DNA of 64,000 nucleotides from Flaccisagitta enflata (lineage: Eukaryota > Chaetognatha > Sagittoidea > Aphragmophora): positions 61,938,001-62,002,000 of the forward strand of contig OZ231126.1 of NCBI GenBank assembly GCA_965153355.1. The letters run 5' to 3'. The translations under genes and the position numbers were made by a program. Positions 48,186 to 62,209 of the stretch are shown one piece after another. How positions within the stretch are numbered: the first letter of the stretch is position 1; the number at the start of each line of letters is the position of its first letter. The notes beneath the pieces are model-generated. The model worked only from the letters and a program-made list of their open reading frames with translations, did not search any database and was not told where the DNA came from.

Positions 48186-48575
48186 GTAGGAACTATTTTA
48201 AGAGGTGTGGAGGGACCAAAAGTTATAGCACCCCCCCTACAGCCCACACTAATACTTCTTTTTCTTCATTTTTGGCAGTGGCTTATACTTTAGGTAAAAG
48301 CAAATTTTTTCATCCAGGTTTTTTTTGAGACTCCTCTAAGAATCGCCACAATTGACATTTTTATGCTCAAATTTAAGCATTTTTAAAACTCTCAAAAATA
48401 GGAAAAATTAGAGATTTTGAAAGGATCTTGATAGAATTTCAAAAATCGCCTTGATGAAAAAATTTGTATTCATTTAAAGTATAAACCACTGCTCAAAATA
48501 TAGAAATATAAGCAATGATATGGGCTGTAGGGGGGGTGCTACAATTGTGGTCCCTCCACACCTCTTATAAAAGTT
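48186..48575. mobile_element. MITE-like palindrome nested in family F
   Basis: TAAGAGGTGTGGAGGGACCA (48200) is matched by TGGTCCCTCCACACCTCTTA (48550), and GCACCCCCCCTACAGCCCA is matched by GGGCTGTAGGGGGGGTGC. The interior arms also pair (ATACTTTAGGTAAAAG against TTTAAAGTATAAACC). Confidence 0.7.
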
Positions 48576-48812
48576 TCTTCTATATATAATATATATATAT
48601 CAGTCATTAAAAAGTAATTTTGTAGCAAAAAGCATCAGTCTCAAGTAGCTAAATAAATGCTTGGGTATCTAAAGAAAATTGTCAAAAGTATTTAAATTAA
48701 TAATTGGTAGCTAAATGCCTTTTTTGGTAACTGAACACCCCTCGGTAGTAGCTAAATTTAGCGACCTAGTGGCTAAGTTGGTGACCGAGATTTCCGCGCT
48801 CTCACCTCTACA

Positions 48813-48981
48813 AACAAGGCCGGATACACGGCCAATACCAGTCGCGGACGGGTGGGCAGGGGTGGAAATGCCTGTTTTCCCTCTTTTCGACTCGAGCGTG
48901 ACGGACCGACCAACCGACTAGCCAACCAACCAACGGACAGACGAACAAAGCCTCTTATAGAGTCGCTAAACCGCGACTAAA
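48813..48981 (+). mobile_element. CGACT-family element, subtype A'
   Basis: AACAAGGCCGGATACACGGC, CAATACCAGTCGCGGACGGG, GTGGAAATGCCTG, a GACCAACC tract, CCTCTTATAGAGTCG, AACCGCGACTAAA. Confidence 0.85.
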
Positions 48982-49384
48982 GAGAAATGAAGAAAGCCAC
49001 ATGCTTTCTATCAAACTTCACGTTTTTAATGAATTTTTCATCAGCGCAAATCTGATGCGGGATTCTACGAAAATCGCAGAACGGCGTTGACAACGAACCA
49101 ATAATCATGAAAATTTCTCCCTCTATTTTACAATAAATTGAGATTTAGTTCAAGATATGATTCCAATTCATATTGACTGTAAATCAAATCAGGGACGTTG
49201 CAATGGAGCGGTAATCTTAAAACTGCAATATGCAAATCATCCTAAAGCTGACTTCAATTGCTATTCTTCAACCATTATTTCTCCCTTTATCAAGTATTCA
49301 TCTTTGTCTTCATCTTCTTCTTCCTTCTTCCCCTTCTTCTCCTTCTTCTCCTTCTTCTCCTTCGTCTCCTTCTTCTCCTTCTTA

Positions 49385-49530
49385 TCCTTCTTCTTCCGGG
49401 ACCTGCCGATATCCTTCTTACTCTGCCGACAAGCGGCGCTGCTCGCTGCCCCAGAATCAAGAGGCCTGCTATCGCCATCCGCCTACAGCCGAACCACCAA
49501 ACACGCGCGCTGGTTCCACCCCTACATGAC
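49385..49530 (+). CDS. Weak exon candidate in a GC-rich island
   Basis: After a (TTC)n tract (49310-49395) one plus frame reads GTCRYPSYSADKRRCSLPQN, then QEACYRHPPTAEPPNTRAGS, stop at 49530. The GC content and three Cys suggest possible coding after a pyrimidine-rich 3' splice region. Other frames are also open here, and no donor or homology supports it. Confidence 0.2.
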
Positions 49531-49619
49531 TAGAACGGTCCATCGGCCTTGCCGCCAATGCAAATTCCTACACACGGACAATCGGTCATGAGTCATGACA
49601 GAGCGCTTATTGATCTTTA

Positions 49620-49778
49620 TTAGTCGCAGACACGCGACTCTACACCTTGCCGTGTCGGTCCTTCCGTCCGACAGTCCGTCCGTTGGTCCGTCGGTAACAT
49701 TTCTGAATTCCGAGCGGTTTTCGTATTACTGCTCCTGCCCAACCGTCCGCGACTGGATTTCCGTGTATCCGGCCTTGT
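49620..49778 (-). mobile_element. CGACT-family element, subtype A'
   Basis: TTAGTCGCAGACACGCGACT, CACCTTGCCGTGTCGGTCC, TTTCTGAATTCCGAGCGG, CAACCGTCCGCGACTGG, GTGTATCCGGCCTTGTT. It directly abuts the next copy. Confidence 0.85.
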
Positions 49779-49934
49779 TAGTCGCGGACTAGCGACTCTA
49801 TAAGAGGCTTAGTCCGTCCGTCGGTCCGTCGGTCGGTCGGTCCGTGGTGATCGAGTTGAAAAGTGTGAAAACACGCATTTCCGCCCCTGCCCACCCGTCC
49901 GCGACTGGTATTGGCCGTGTATCCGGCCTTGTTT
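49778..49934 (-). mobile_element. CGACT-family element, subtype A', head-to-tail with the previous copy
   Basis: TTAGTCGCGGACTAGCGACT, CTATAAGAGGCTTAGTCC, AAAAGTGTGAAAACACGCAT, CCGTCCGCGACTGGTATTGG and GTATCCGGCCTTGTT. No spacer separates it from the upstream copy: TTGTT joins TTAGTC. Confidence 0.85.
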
Positions 49935-49939
49935 TCTTA

Positions 49940-50270
49940 TTGAAGTTGAACTACTCATCATGCGTCGCAACGGAAACGAGATAGTTCAGAGGCCGCTAGA
50001 GTGCTTCTAATCCTCTTGCAAAAGCTAACCTCGACCTGAATGTGTAAAGGAAAAAATCACAAAAATTTCAATGAATTGAAACTTTTTTTTGTAATAAGCA
50101 TCAACAGTAAAAATTACATATCAACAGAATAAAAGAACATTCAGAGAGAAGTGTAAAAACTGTGATAGAGAAATGAGTGTCAGGGCGCAGAAAGGGGGAA
50201 AACAACAAAAAGAGGGAAAGAAAACGTCTTTTCTCAATCAAGGTTTATTAACGAACATTCCTTATGAAGC
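49940..50270. other. Intergenic sequence, no supported gene
   Basis: No family end or exon recognised. Confidence 0.4.
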
Positions 50271-50271
50271 C

Positions 50272-50765
<494 letters not shown>

Positions 50766-51087
50766 AAAGCGAGGAAGCGAGAAAGAGTAAGTTCTTTTGT
50801 TGGATTGTTGGAATGTTTAATGTCATGGCTGTAGTCGTTGATCTTGTCGAAATTTTGTTTTGACTGTCAGTGGTTCTTCAAGTGTTGATGTTGTAGTCGT
50901 TGTTGTTTTGATTTCTTTTTTGTCATTTATGTTGATAAAAGTGGTATGGAAAATGTTAAATGATCTAAGAAGTGAATGTGAAACAACTGTAATTCCCGGA
51001 GTGAATTTCAGCGATGGCAAAATCTGTGTCTAGCAAATGTAAACAGGTGGAGCAACTGTTTAGGTGGCTGCATGGCCACCCAGAGAT

Positions 51088-51745
51088 GCTGTAGTGAAAT
51101 GAGGAATAGCAAATTAATCAACAATGCACGAGTAGGTTGTGATTGGAATGACTTGTCTGAAGTCAACCATAACAGTTTTGACCCCAAAATCAATATTCTA
51201 GGTGGTCGCGCCTTACCTTCTATCTCATCGAGGCCCTATGGCATATGGGGGTCAAATTTTCAGGTTGCTCAAATACTATTTCTGATTGCAGGTTCAGAAT
51301 CTGCATGAATAATTGACAATGGAGAGTGTTTTCCTTTTTTTGAAAATTCTTTCAGGAAAATGGTCAAAATGGAACAAAAAGGTTTTTAAAAAAGTAAGTT
51401 AAACATTTTTACAATGAAAATAAAAGCAAAGGGCTATTTAACGAACTTCGTCCCTTTTTTTGACTGCCTTCCTAATCGAATATTCGAAAATGGAAACCAC
51501 TTTCAATTGTCAGTTGTTCATGCAGATTCAGAATCCGCAATCAGAGATAGTATTTGATCGTCTTGATTATTTGACCTCCCATAGGCCCATGACGAGATTG
51601 AAGGTGCGAGATTGAAGGTAAGGTGCGACTACCTGAAATGTTGATTATGATGTCAAAAGTGTTATGGTTGACTTCAGACAGGTCAAACCCGTCGTAACCT
51701 ACCCGTGCATTGATGATAAGTTAGCTATTCCTCATTTCACTACAG
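51088..51745. mobile_element. MITE-like long palindrome (family P)
   Basis: GCTGTAGTGAAATGAGGAAT at the left end is exactly inverted at the right end. The arms match for nearly 300 bp with CGCGCCTTACCTTC, GGTTCAGAATCTGCATGA and GTTTTCC blocks. It shares its inner blocks with 2965-3525. There is no ORF of note. Confidence 0.75.
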
Positions 51746-51872
51746 CTTGGCTGCTGTTCAAAAAAGATGTTCTCTTCAACGGATTTTGTTTTAAAAACAT
51801 GGACCACCCTGATGGTTACTTGCTGTAGCGACAGCGTCACAAAGAGCAAAGTTGAACTCATTTGAAAAAAGA

Positions 51873-52129
51873 AACAAGGTCATTAGACCTAAGTCGCGTG
51901 CGTCGGAACTTTCAAAAAAAGTCAGGCAGACAGACAGACAAACAATTCTTTTTTTCAAAAAGACATTTGAAACAGCTATTTACTACGCCAAGCTTCTTCT
52001 CCACTACTTAGAGACGTTTAAATTGCGGTAAAAAGCCTTAAAAACGACTTTGTGACGGACCGACGGACGGACCGACGGACCGACGGACCGAAAAGTGGCT
52101 TATAGAGTCGCGTAGCACGCGACTAAAAA
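51873..52129 (+). mobile_element. CGACT-family element, subtype E
   Basis: AACAAGGTCATTAGACCTAA, GTCGCGTGCGTCGGAAC, CAGGCAGACAGACAGAC, TTAAAAACGACTTTGTGACG, a GACGGACC tract, CTTATAGAGTCGCGTAGCAC, GCGACTAAAAA. It aligns end to end with the minus-strand copy at 10604-10863. Confidence 0.85.
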
Positions 52130-54385
52130 GATTCAGCATTTTGCATAAGACCAACGATTTCTTTCTCGACGGTTTGTCGAATTTCCTTCAATATCTCTGA
52201 AATAGATAAGAAAAGGTTGTGATTACCCATCATTGAATGTTTCCTCTCATTTTTGTCTGTTTTCACATAACCATCATCCGTTTATTGTACTTAGATAATT
52301 GTTCTTGTCAGCAAATAATATTTTGTCGTATTGGGTTATAAATGCAGTTTTGTGGAATATGGGTGCAACCCATCACTAAGGTCTCCAAGCAAGGCTCTGA
52401 ATATAATCACGGTAAAAAAGTCTAACTATTACCTCTAAAAGACGAGCTAGTTGGTTAATCTTAATGAGAACTTAAAATAAACGAAAACAAAAGGATTTTC
52501 CTTTGAAGAAAAACCAAGATGGTAGAAAATACGTTCATGGGAAAAACTTTCCATGAAGATTTCCCTATGAGATCATTCCAAACGATTAAGTTCGAGTAGT
52601 GGGGTGAGACTAATGATAAGCGAGAGAAATTGAAAAAAAAAGAATATGTGAGACACATATAAAAGAGATGCGAATGATTCGAGGGTTGTTGTATTCGTTT
52701 GATATTCATTAAAAGTACAAAAAGTCGTATTTCCCTGTAGTGTGGTATTAAGCTTATTTCATGGAAAGTATAAAAAAAACCGCTGGAGACGAGAGCACAT
52801 TTTTTTAACTTCAGTATAACCTTTATCATCGTCCCTTTATGTGAATGTTTTTATGGGCATAAAAAAAGATACAAAGAAAAAAACTGTGAAGTCAAATAAA
52901 AAGTTCATTTCGAGATGTCAACAGCGAATAGTCGTTTCGTATGAAACGCTGTATACAGTTGCACAAGGCGATTCGCTGGCCGTGGCTAATGATACGGCGT
53001 ATCCCTCATTCGCATATTTGTTTTATTTTTCCCTTGTAAGCTTCATAGCGATGAAAACAAAAGAAATTAAGAAATACATCCAAATAACACAAGGATAAAA
53101 GACTATCGAAAGCCGTCATCACTTTATCTGACCAATGACAAAGTGGGCATTTACAGCTTTGACTAAGATATAGCAAAGATCAAGAATTATCACTCGATCA
53201 CACGCAAAGAGATTAAAGAAGAAGAAGAAGAAAAAACACAAATGGCAAAGCTAAGTTTCATATTTTTTTGTATTTTTTTGATGATTTGCTTGTCAAGTAG
53301 AGATTTTGGGGCACTCGGCGGAAAGGGGTTGAAAAGGGGGTGGTGTGTGAGAAATTCGAAGGGAGACTGAATGAAAGGTAGGGTTGTGACAGAGAGGGAG
53401 AGGGAAAGAAGAAGAACAATTGTGAAGTTATGGTTTACAAAGAAAAAAAAACAGTAAAAAAGAATTGTCTGTCTTTGTGGACAACGCAAAAGGCCAAAAC
53501 GGTGGTTTACTGTTAAGACCTCACACACCGTCGAGTGTCGTCTCTCCTCGTCGCTTTTAATTCTTACCGATCACTTATTTTATATGAATACATTGTATGA
53601 TTTCTTCACTTTCTTTTCAAGGAACTCCAGCTTAATGTCATTTTTTAACGACGATGGAGCGAGTCGGGGGAAGGGAGGGAAGGGTAGGGAATTTCCAACT
53701 TACCCTCGAATCAAGATCTGAAAACTACAAAATGAGCGGTTGAAACGCGATTATGTGCTGAAAAAAACATTACCGCGTTCCACAAGAAGCTCTTAAGAAA
53801 ATTTCATTAAATGGGAAACAGAACTAAAGTTACATGATATTGATGATTCTTTTGTAACAAATTTTTGTCTGACACAGACATACGGGACAGGAGGGCAATA
53901 TATCATTTTCAACTGATTCAACAATCATAATTTTTCGGTTCTCGTATCATAACACGAGCCCTCGTGATGATAAGTATACTCGCTTCATTATATAAAACGA
54001 AAAATTGACACACTGTCAATCTCAGTCACATTCCACGCCGTACACTCGACGCCCGGGCGCGCCCACCTAATAACGATCCACGCGATGGCGAATCCCGCCG
54101 CACAAATTCCATATAATCAGATGTAAAAGCCTGTAAATAACGCGTAGCATGTAAATTAACATGATTATCATATGAATGATAATTACGTATCGCGCACGAA
54201 GAATGAAGAAGAGAGTTAATGGTCATTTCCACAATAAACCGGCCCATCTGAAATTCATGATACAACAGGTAAAAAAAATATTTTTTATTTGCTAATACAT
54301 CTTTTTCATGATAGAAGCTATTGTAACACATTAATTACCAAGGATCCAGTGCCTAGCTAATATCCTTCATACTTAAAATTATGAT
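52130..54385. other. Long stretch with few repeats and no supported gene
   Basis: It is unusual in this window for lacking family ends. Frames of 85-122 codons exist (52461-52829 minus, 52841-53098 plus, 53190-53528 minus) but none has domains or splice support. A donor-like GTAAGAATT on the minus strand near 53570 and a GC-richer block at 54030-54120 hint at regulatory or exon sequence that I cannot resolve. Confidence 0.35.
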
Positions 54386-54389
54386 TAGC

Positions 54390-54981
54390 TATAACAGGGT
54401 GTGCAAAATTATCCGCAATTAGCACTTACCTTTTTTAAAAATACTGGAAGATAAGAATTTATGACAGCATGAGTGGAAAGTATTAAAAAAATATTTTTTT
54501 TTAATATTCAAAACTAAAATTCACTGAGTCAGTAATAAAACTTTTCAGGTATATTTTACCCTTATATAATATTCCTTAAAATGTTTCATCAAAATAGTCT
54601 GAAATTTTGTTATCAGATTACTCTTTAAGCCCAGTTTATTTACTTTAGTGAGCTCTATTCATGTTGATATGATTAACTACCCTCAGCATAATGTGTGCCC
54701 AGCCAAAAAAAATCATCATTCAGTTATCACAAACATAAAAATCTATGATATTTTAACCAATTTTGCCTATGAAATAAAATTCTGTTAAAATAAAAATCTT
54801 TGCTTTAAATCATTTGACTCCTATAGACTTACAAGGGGTACAGAAAAGACCTGCAATCAATTCTAGCTTCTAATATGATTAACTGGGGCACTCTGGTCGA
54901 TATTTCATAATACTGGGTTAGTTTTAAGTACAGTTTTCTTTCCAGGAAGCAATTGCGGACAATTTTGCACACCCTGTTATA
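54390..54981. mobile_element. MITE with TATAACAGGGTGTGC ends
   Basis: TATAACAGGGTGTGCAAAAT then TATCCGCAATT is inverted at the right (AATTGCGGACAATTTTGCAC, ACCCTGTTATA). Ends of CAGGGTGT type with TA flanks fit Tc1/mariner-like non-autonomous elements. The interior is AT-rich and non-coding. Confidence 0.75.
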
Positions 54982-54984
54982 GAA

Positions 54985-55735
54985 AAAAATAGACCAAAAT
55001 CACCCTTTTTTTTATGTCACACTGATGTCACACTCAAAACCACTATGAAAAAGATATAAGAAAATCATTAAGCTTACCCAACTATAGGTTATTATTGTTT
55101 AATTGCAAACCGTAAGGAAGAACCAAAGATTTGATGGTGTCCAATTGTCATTTACTATAGAAAAATTTAACTTACAATTAATATGCCCAAAATGATAATT
55201 TTTCTGATTTTGACATATAGAAGTATTCTATACTTTAAAGGGCAATGTTTTAGGTATTATTGAAAATCTCTTTTTCCCCTTTTAGTAAAGACAAAACTCA
55301 AGTTACATGCAAAATTTCAGACCTTAATATCAATTTTAGCTGGAGATATTGATTTTTCAAGAGAGTGTCTTAATTTGTTAACACCCTGTTACGCTTATGT
55401 TACTCTGATTATAATAAAAATTAACATAGTTGAACACATTTTGAGTATTAGAATATTTTTTTGATAAGATCTAAAAAAGTATCAAATTCTGAGCATAGGG
55501 CTTAAATTTCAGGCTACTAGGTGCTACCATTATGAAATTATAACATTTTTAAAAAATGTTAACAAATTCAGACACCTAATTTCCGCCAGTCAATATTATT
55601 GTGGAAGTTGCCTAATGCGTGTTTCTAGTAAGGACAAAAGCGATTTTTCCCAATGTTGACAGCGTAAACACATATTCATAAATTTCAACCGTCTCAACCG
55701 AATGTGGCGAGCTAGCAAAACGAACGTATAGTCCA
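54985..55735. other. AT-rich intergenic sequence
   Basis: No exon or family end. The phrase ATTTGTTAACACCCTGTTAC at 55374 resembles a MITE end without a partner. Confidence 0.4.
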
Positions 55736-55739
55736 GGTT

Positions 55740-56385
55740 GCTGAAGAAAGGACTCGGCTTTTCTGGAACAAGGCTTGAAAATTTGCATACAAGTTTTTAA
55801 AGTCATGTAGATTATGATAATGATAGGTGCAGGTCAAAAAAATTTGAGCACCTATCTTAAAAATTTCTTTAAAATTTTCAAAATCATGCTATCGCCAAAC
55901 CGCTAGAGTGAGGGCAATGAAATTTTATGAGCTAAAAAATATGCATTTTGTATATATGCACACCAAATTTCAGCTCTCTAGCTTTATTAGAAGCAGAGAT
56001 ATAGCCGATTTACTTTTGTATATAAAAACTACATTTTTATGGAAAAAGGGCATTTTTGAGAAAAATACACCCAAAAGCAAATTGGCTATATCTCCGCTTT
56101 TGATAAAGCTAGAGAGCTGAAATTCGGTATGGACATGTATAAAACCCATATTTTTTTGCTCATAAAATTTTATTGCTCTGAGGGAGACAGTTTGGCGGTG
56201 CCATGGTTTTGAAAATTTTAGGATTTTTAAATTTTTAAATTTTTGAATTTTTAGGATAGGTGCTCTAATTTTTTTGACCTGCACCTATCATGATCATGAT
56301 CTACATAACTTTAAAGGCGGGGCTACATAACTTTAAATCCCTTGTATGCAAATTTTCAAGCTTTGTTCAAGAAAAGCCGAGTTTG
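55740..56385. mobile_element. MITE-like palindrome, about 650 bp
   Basis: Outer arms: AAAGGACTCGGCTTTTCTGG with TTGAAAATTTGCATACAAG pairs with CTTGTATGCAAATTTTCAAG with AAGAAAAGCCGAGTTT. Inner arms: GCAGGTCAAAAAAATTTGAG pairs with CTAATTTTTTTGACCTGCAC, and CAGCTCTCTAGCTTTATTAG with ATAAAGCTAGAGAGCTGAAA. Two layers of palindrome may reflect one element inside another. Confidence 0.7.
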
Positions 56386-56717
56386 ATCAATTTCATGCAT
56401 CAACAGACTGGACTAGTAGTGAGCAGTTGTCTGCGACTAGAAACGCGCTCCAAGAGGGGAAAGAAGCATGAAGAGAGATGGAATTTCAAAACCGTTAAAA
56501 AAGGGAAAAGAGAAAGGGGATAAAACCAGAAGATTCGAGAATTCGTTTGACCGTGTGTAATAAATGGAAGTTCGATGATTGGCGAGACCCAAAAAGTAGG
56601 CAAAATCGTCTTCATCAATCATCGAGGTTCCAAATGCCCACTAAAACGGGTTACAAATTTCCGAAACGAGAAATATTTTTCATTAATCAAGAGTTGGATC
56701 AAAGCTCGTCTTTTGTG

Positions 56718-56846
56718 TCACTGAGCTTCCACAGAAGAAATATTGACAGAAAGATCTTTCTCGTTTGTCTCCCCTTCCTCATCATCCTCTCCCTCCTCCT
56801 CTTCATTTTCCTCTACCTCCTCATCCTCCTCCTTTTCCCAACTCTC
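56718..56846 (-). CDS. Candidate acidic C-terminal exon
   Basis: On the minus strand an acceptor CCGCCTCTAG precedes 56846. The frame reads ESWEKEEDEEVEENEEEEGE, then DDEEGETNEKDLSVNISSVE and AQ, stop at 56718. The Glu-rich run resembles disordered acidic tails. The plus-strand reading of the same bases gives a Leu-rich hydrophobic stretch (56547-56903) that could be mistaken for a membrane segment. No homology decides; the codon pattern and the clean acceptor favour the minus strand slightly. Confidence 0.3.
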   Translation of the reverse strand, partial: ESWEKEEDEEVEENEEEEGEDDEEGETNEKDLSVNISSVEAQ

Positions 56847-57079
56847 CTAGAGGCGGCGCGGCGCAAGAAGCGATACGGCAAACTTGTTAATTTGCACGAT
56901 TAGCGAATGATGTCATATTGTCATGATTATGATTTTATAATTAACAGTCATGCGAACAACGATTTATGTAAAAAAAAACGAAGAAAGAAAAAATAATTGT
57001 ATTCAGTACGTATATGACTGTTTATCTTTCATAAAAGCCTTCTTCTAGGAGAAGAGGAATATGTAATGTCCTCTCTTCA

Positions 57080-57083
<4 letters not shown>

Positions 57084-57117
<34 letters not shown>
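57084..57117. repeat. (CT)n tract next to a candidate acceptor
   Basis: 34 bp of CT ending about 17 bases before the acceptor-like GTTAG at 57133. Confidence 0.85.
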
Positions 57118-57120
<3 letters not shown>

Positions 57121-57133
57121 TAGAGTTAGAGTG

Positions 57134-57415
57134 ACCAATCCGCCGCCGGCCTCGATGGAATTGCCTCATTTAAATCGGAAATTCCACAAAAAACAAACCC
57201 GAAACCAGGGGGCGCAAAGTCGCCCTTTCGTCGAATCTCCATCACCAACATTCAACTCCATTTTGACTGTCATCACTTCCCGACCTCCGTTTTGACAGCC
57301 ATCACCACAGTCGCTAATGAACAACCACCACAACCACCGCTGCCATCACAACCACCACCTCCACCGCCACAATCAAACCCCAATGCCTCATTCGCTTTTA
57401 CTATACCTCAATGAA
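57134..57415 (+). CDS. Candidate proline-rich exon
   Basis: After the CT tract and an acceptor (GAGTTAG), the frame runs 93 codons from SDQSAAGLDGIASFKSEIPQ through PGGAKSPFRRISITNIQLHF to NEQPPQPPLPSQPPPPPPQS, NPNASFAFTIPQ, stop. Poly-proline tracts of this type bind SH3, WW or profilin. Codons are coding-like and the block is GC-rich compared with its flanks. There is no ATG at its start, as expected for an internal or last exon. The family is not recognised. Confidence 0.35.
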
Positions 57416-57747
57416 ACACAACTACTACGAGGTGCACCATCTCAAGTGAAAGAGATTGTGGACAAACAGAACAAGACACAGTTTTATCAGGCAGGTTGGT
57501 GAACAAACGAAAAATAGAAATGATACTTGAATCACTTTTCATGTTCAATTCAATGCAACTATATGAATGATTCTTAAACCACCTCTTTATTGTTTAAGCA
57601 ACGAAGCAACACTTGATTCATTTTCAATAGGCTTGTCGTTCTCTCCTACTCGACATTTTCAAGATATGATGATAAATCTGAGATTTTGTGCATTCAATCC
57701 CCGGTCGCCCCACGACTCTAAATTCACAGACGATCTGACAGAAATGC

Positions 57748-57758
57748 ACACACATACA

Positions 57759-57851
<93 letters not shown>

Positions 57852-57870
57852 ACACACTCACACACACCAT
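57748..57870. repeat. (CA)n microsatellite
   Basis: About 100 bp pure CA with CACATACA and CACTCACA edges. Confidence 0.97.
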
Positions 57871-58031
57871 GAAGCACATGAAGGAAGGATAAGCATAAGC
57901 GCACTCACTCACAATAGTGCAGAAATCTTAGAACTGTATGTCTGAAATTCAAGTAGGCCCTAATCGAAACCGCAAGACAAAACCAATTAGATATCAAATT
58001 CGTAAGGAACCACCTATCAAAATTGCCAAAA

Positions 58032-60410
<2,379 letters not shown>

Positions 60411-60460
60411 CTGAGATGAAGAAAAAAGTAAAAGAACAATATTATTAGAGCAATGCCGAA

Positions 60461-60658
60461 AATACGGCTTTCTATGTTGTGTGTGGTTGGGAAGGGGCAA
60501 TATATGAGGTCACCCATAAATGTTGAAACATTAAGGCAGGAGCAGTAAAACTAAAAACCTCATAGGCGCCGAAAAAGTCATTTCACTAATAGACAGACCG
60601 AAAAAGCAGTCTAGTCTAGTCTAGTCTAGTCTATAGAGTCGCGTGCGTGACTAAAAAT
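60461..60658 (+). mobile_element. CGACT-family element, subtype A, in an intron
   Basis: Diverged left end ATACGGCTTTCTATGTTGTG, GGTTGGGAAGGGGCAATATA, AGGTCACCCATAAATGTTG, then a CTAGTCTAGTCTAGT array and GAGTCGCGTGCGTGACTAAA. Confidence 0.65.
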
Positions 60659-60662
60659 GTAA

Positions 60663-61280
60663 ACAAAATAGTCGCAAAAGCGTTAGATGGTCAGCGGTAC
60701 CCGTTGCCCCTATGTGAGTGTATGTGGGTGTGAGGTGGTTAGAGGGGCAGCGGCCCCGAAGGGGCCGATGACCTATGCTGTTTATTTGGGCCTCAAGGAT
60801 GGAATTAGGGCCTGGAGGCTGGAATTGGGGCCTTGAGGCTTGGATTAGGGCCTTGAGGCTGGGATTTGAGCTTCGAGGCTGGGATTTCAGCTTCAAGGCT
60901 GAGATTTGAGCTTCAAGGCTGGGATTTGAGCTTTGAGGTTGGGATTTGAGCTTCGGGGCAGGGATTTGAGCTTAAAAGCTGGTATTTGAGCTTTGAAGCT
61001 AGGATTTGAGCTTCAAGGCTGGGATTTGTGCCCTGAGACTGGGATTTGAACCTAAGGGCTGGGATTTGAGCCTCGAGGCTGGGATTTGAGCCTCAAGGCT
61101 GGGATTTGAGCTTTGAAGCGGGGATTTGAGCCTCGAAGCTAGGATTTGGGTCTCGAGACTAGGATTTGGGCCTTGAGGGGGGGGGACGGAGAAGGAGGAG
61201 AAGAAGGAGGAGAAGGAGGAGGAGAAATTTCCCCTATGTGTGAAAGCATAGGTCATCGGCCCCTTCGGGGCCGCTGCCCA
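60663..61280 (+). mobile_element. Family C element with a 20-bp array and flanking module
   Basis: The module ATAGTCGCAAAAGCGTTAGA, TGGTCAGCGGTACCCGTTGC precedes the left end GGGGCAGCGGCCCCGAAGGG (60745). The array (60785-61180) is the inverse of that at 800-1330. The right end is ATAGGTCATCGGCCCCTTCG, GGGCCGCTGCCC. Both terminal hairpins are perfect. Confidence 0.75.
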
Positions 61281-61401
61281 ACAAAAACTACGCGCAGTTG
61301 AGTGTCATGGGCCACCCACACGCTTTCACAAGTTTTCTCAACGATCGAAGTCAGATCTCAAATGGAAATCTCTTCTTCAAAGTCAATGTCAAATTAATTT
61401 A

Positions 61402-61533
61402 GGGATGTGGAAGGGGTCGATTTTCATGCCGCTTCCACCGCTTCCGCTTCCGCTTCCGCTTCCATTTTGTAGTACAAATACTAGTAGCTATCCCACCCAC
61501 CAAAACGGAAGCGGTCAATCGCTTCCACATCCC
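61402..61533. mobile_element. Small TA-flanked MITE
   Basis: GGGATGTGGAAGGGGTCGAT pairs with GGTCAATCGCTTCCACATCC, with TA on both sides. It has an internal CCGCTTCCGCTTCC array of 6-bp units. Length 132 bp. Confidence 0.6.
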
Positions 61534-61736
61534 TAGACCCAAATATTCATTCGGTTCATCATCCAAATATCTATAAAACAAGGCTAAGAGATGTCCAATA
61601 GATGCGTCCTCTTTCAATACAAGATAATAAAAAAAGAGAAGAGATGAAGGAATCGAGAGAGACTGGTTCAAAGACTGAGTTAAAAAAAAAATCAGGTTTA
61701 AGCAAAGGTTCGACAATGAATGACATTGAATGAAAC

Positions 61737-61945
61737 TTATGTAGAATTTCTAAGATAAAGAGCATTAATGTTGAGAGCGGTAGAGAGGTCTGACACTTCA
61801 GGGATATTGAGAGAACTGGCGGGCCCCTCGCTTGCCTCCTGACCTGCGCCCCCTGTCTCTCCCCCCTTCAGCTCGAGTGCTTTTCCTCTACCCCCTCCTT
61901 TTTGCAGTAAATGCATTAATTCCTTTGTGTTGACTACCTCCTCTA
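61737..61945 (-). CDS. Candidate exon, unknown protein
   Basis: Following a (GAA)n tract and AATAG, the frame reads EEVVNTKELMHLLQKGGGRG, then KALELKGGETGGAGQEASEG, PASSLNIPEVSDLSTALNIN, ALYLRNST, stop at 61737. Codon use is coding-like. An internal GTGTCAG after LNIPE resembles the donor used in the neighbouring PPxY gene, so this could be an upstream exon of that gene, but the phase (0) does not match the next known exon directly. Confidence 0.3.
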
Positions 61946-61947
61946 TT

Positions 61948-62042
61948 CTTCTTCTTCTTCTTCTTCTTCTTCTTCTTCTTCTTCTTCTTCTTCTTCTTCT
62001 TCTTCTTCTTCTTCTTCTTCTTCTTCTTCTTCTTCTTCTTTT
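61948..62042. repeat. (CTT)n microsatellite
   Basis: About 95 bp of CTT, ending in a T run and a short tandem (GCTTGCACTACAGTTTTTTT, GCTCACACTAAAGTTTTTTT). Confidence 0.97.
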
Positions 62043-62209
62043 TTTTGCTTGCACTACAGTTTTTTTTATTTCTTTCTTTTTTGCTCACACTAAAGTTTTT
62101 TTTATTTCTTTTTTTGTTTTACCTTTTTGTTCTCTATTTTTTCTTACCACTTTCTTTTTTCCCTCTTTTATTTTCTTTATTCTTTCTCTTTCGTTTCAGG
62201 GCCCGGTCG

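Noticed and set aside
56547-56903. Plus-strand ORF with an apparent membrane segment
   Set aside because: The hydrophobic run comes from CTC/CTT-rich DNA. The minus strand gives a better bounded acidic exon in the same place.
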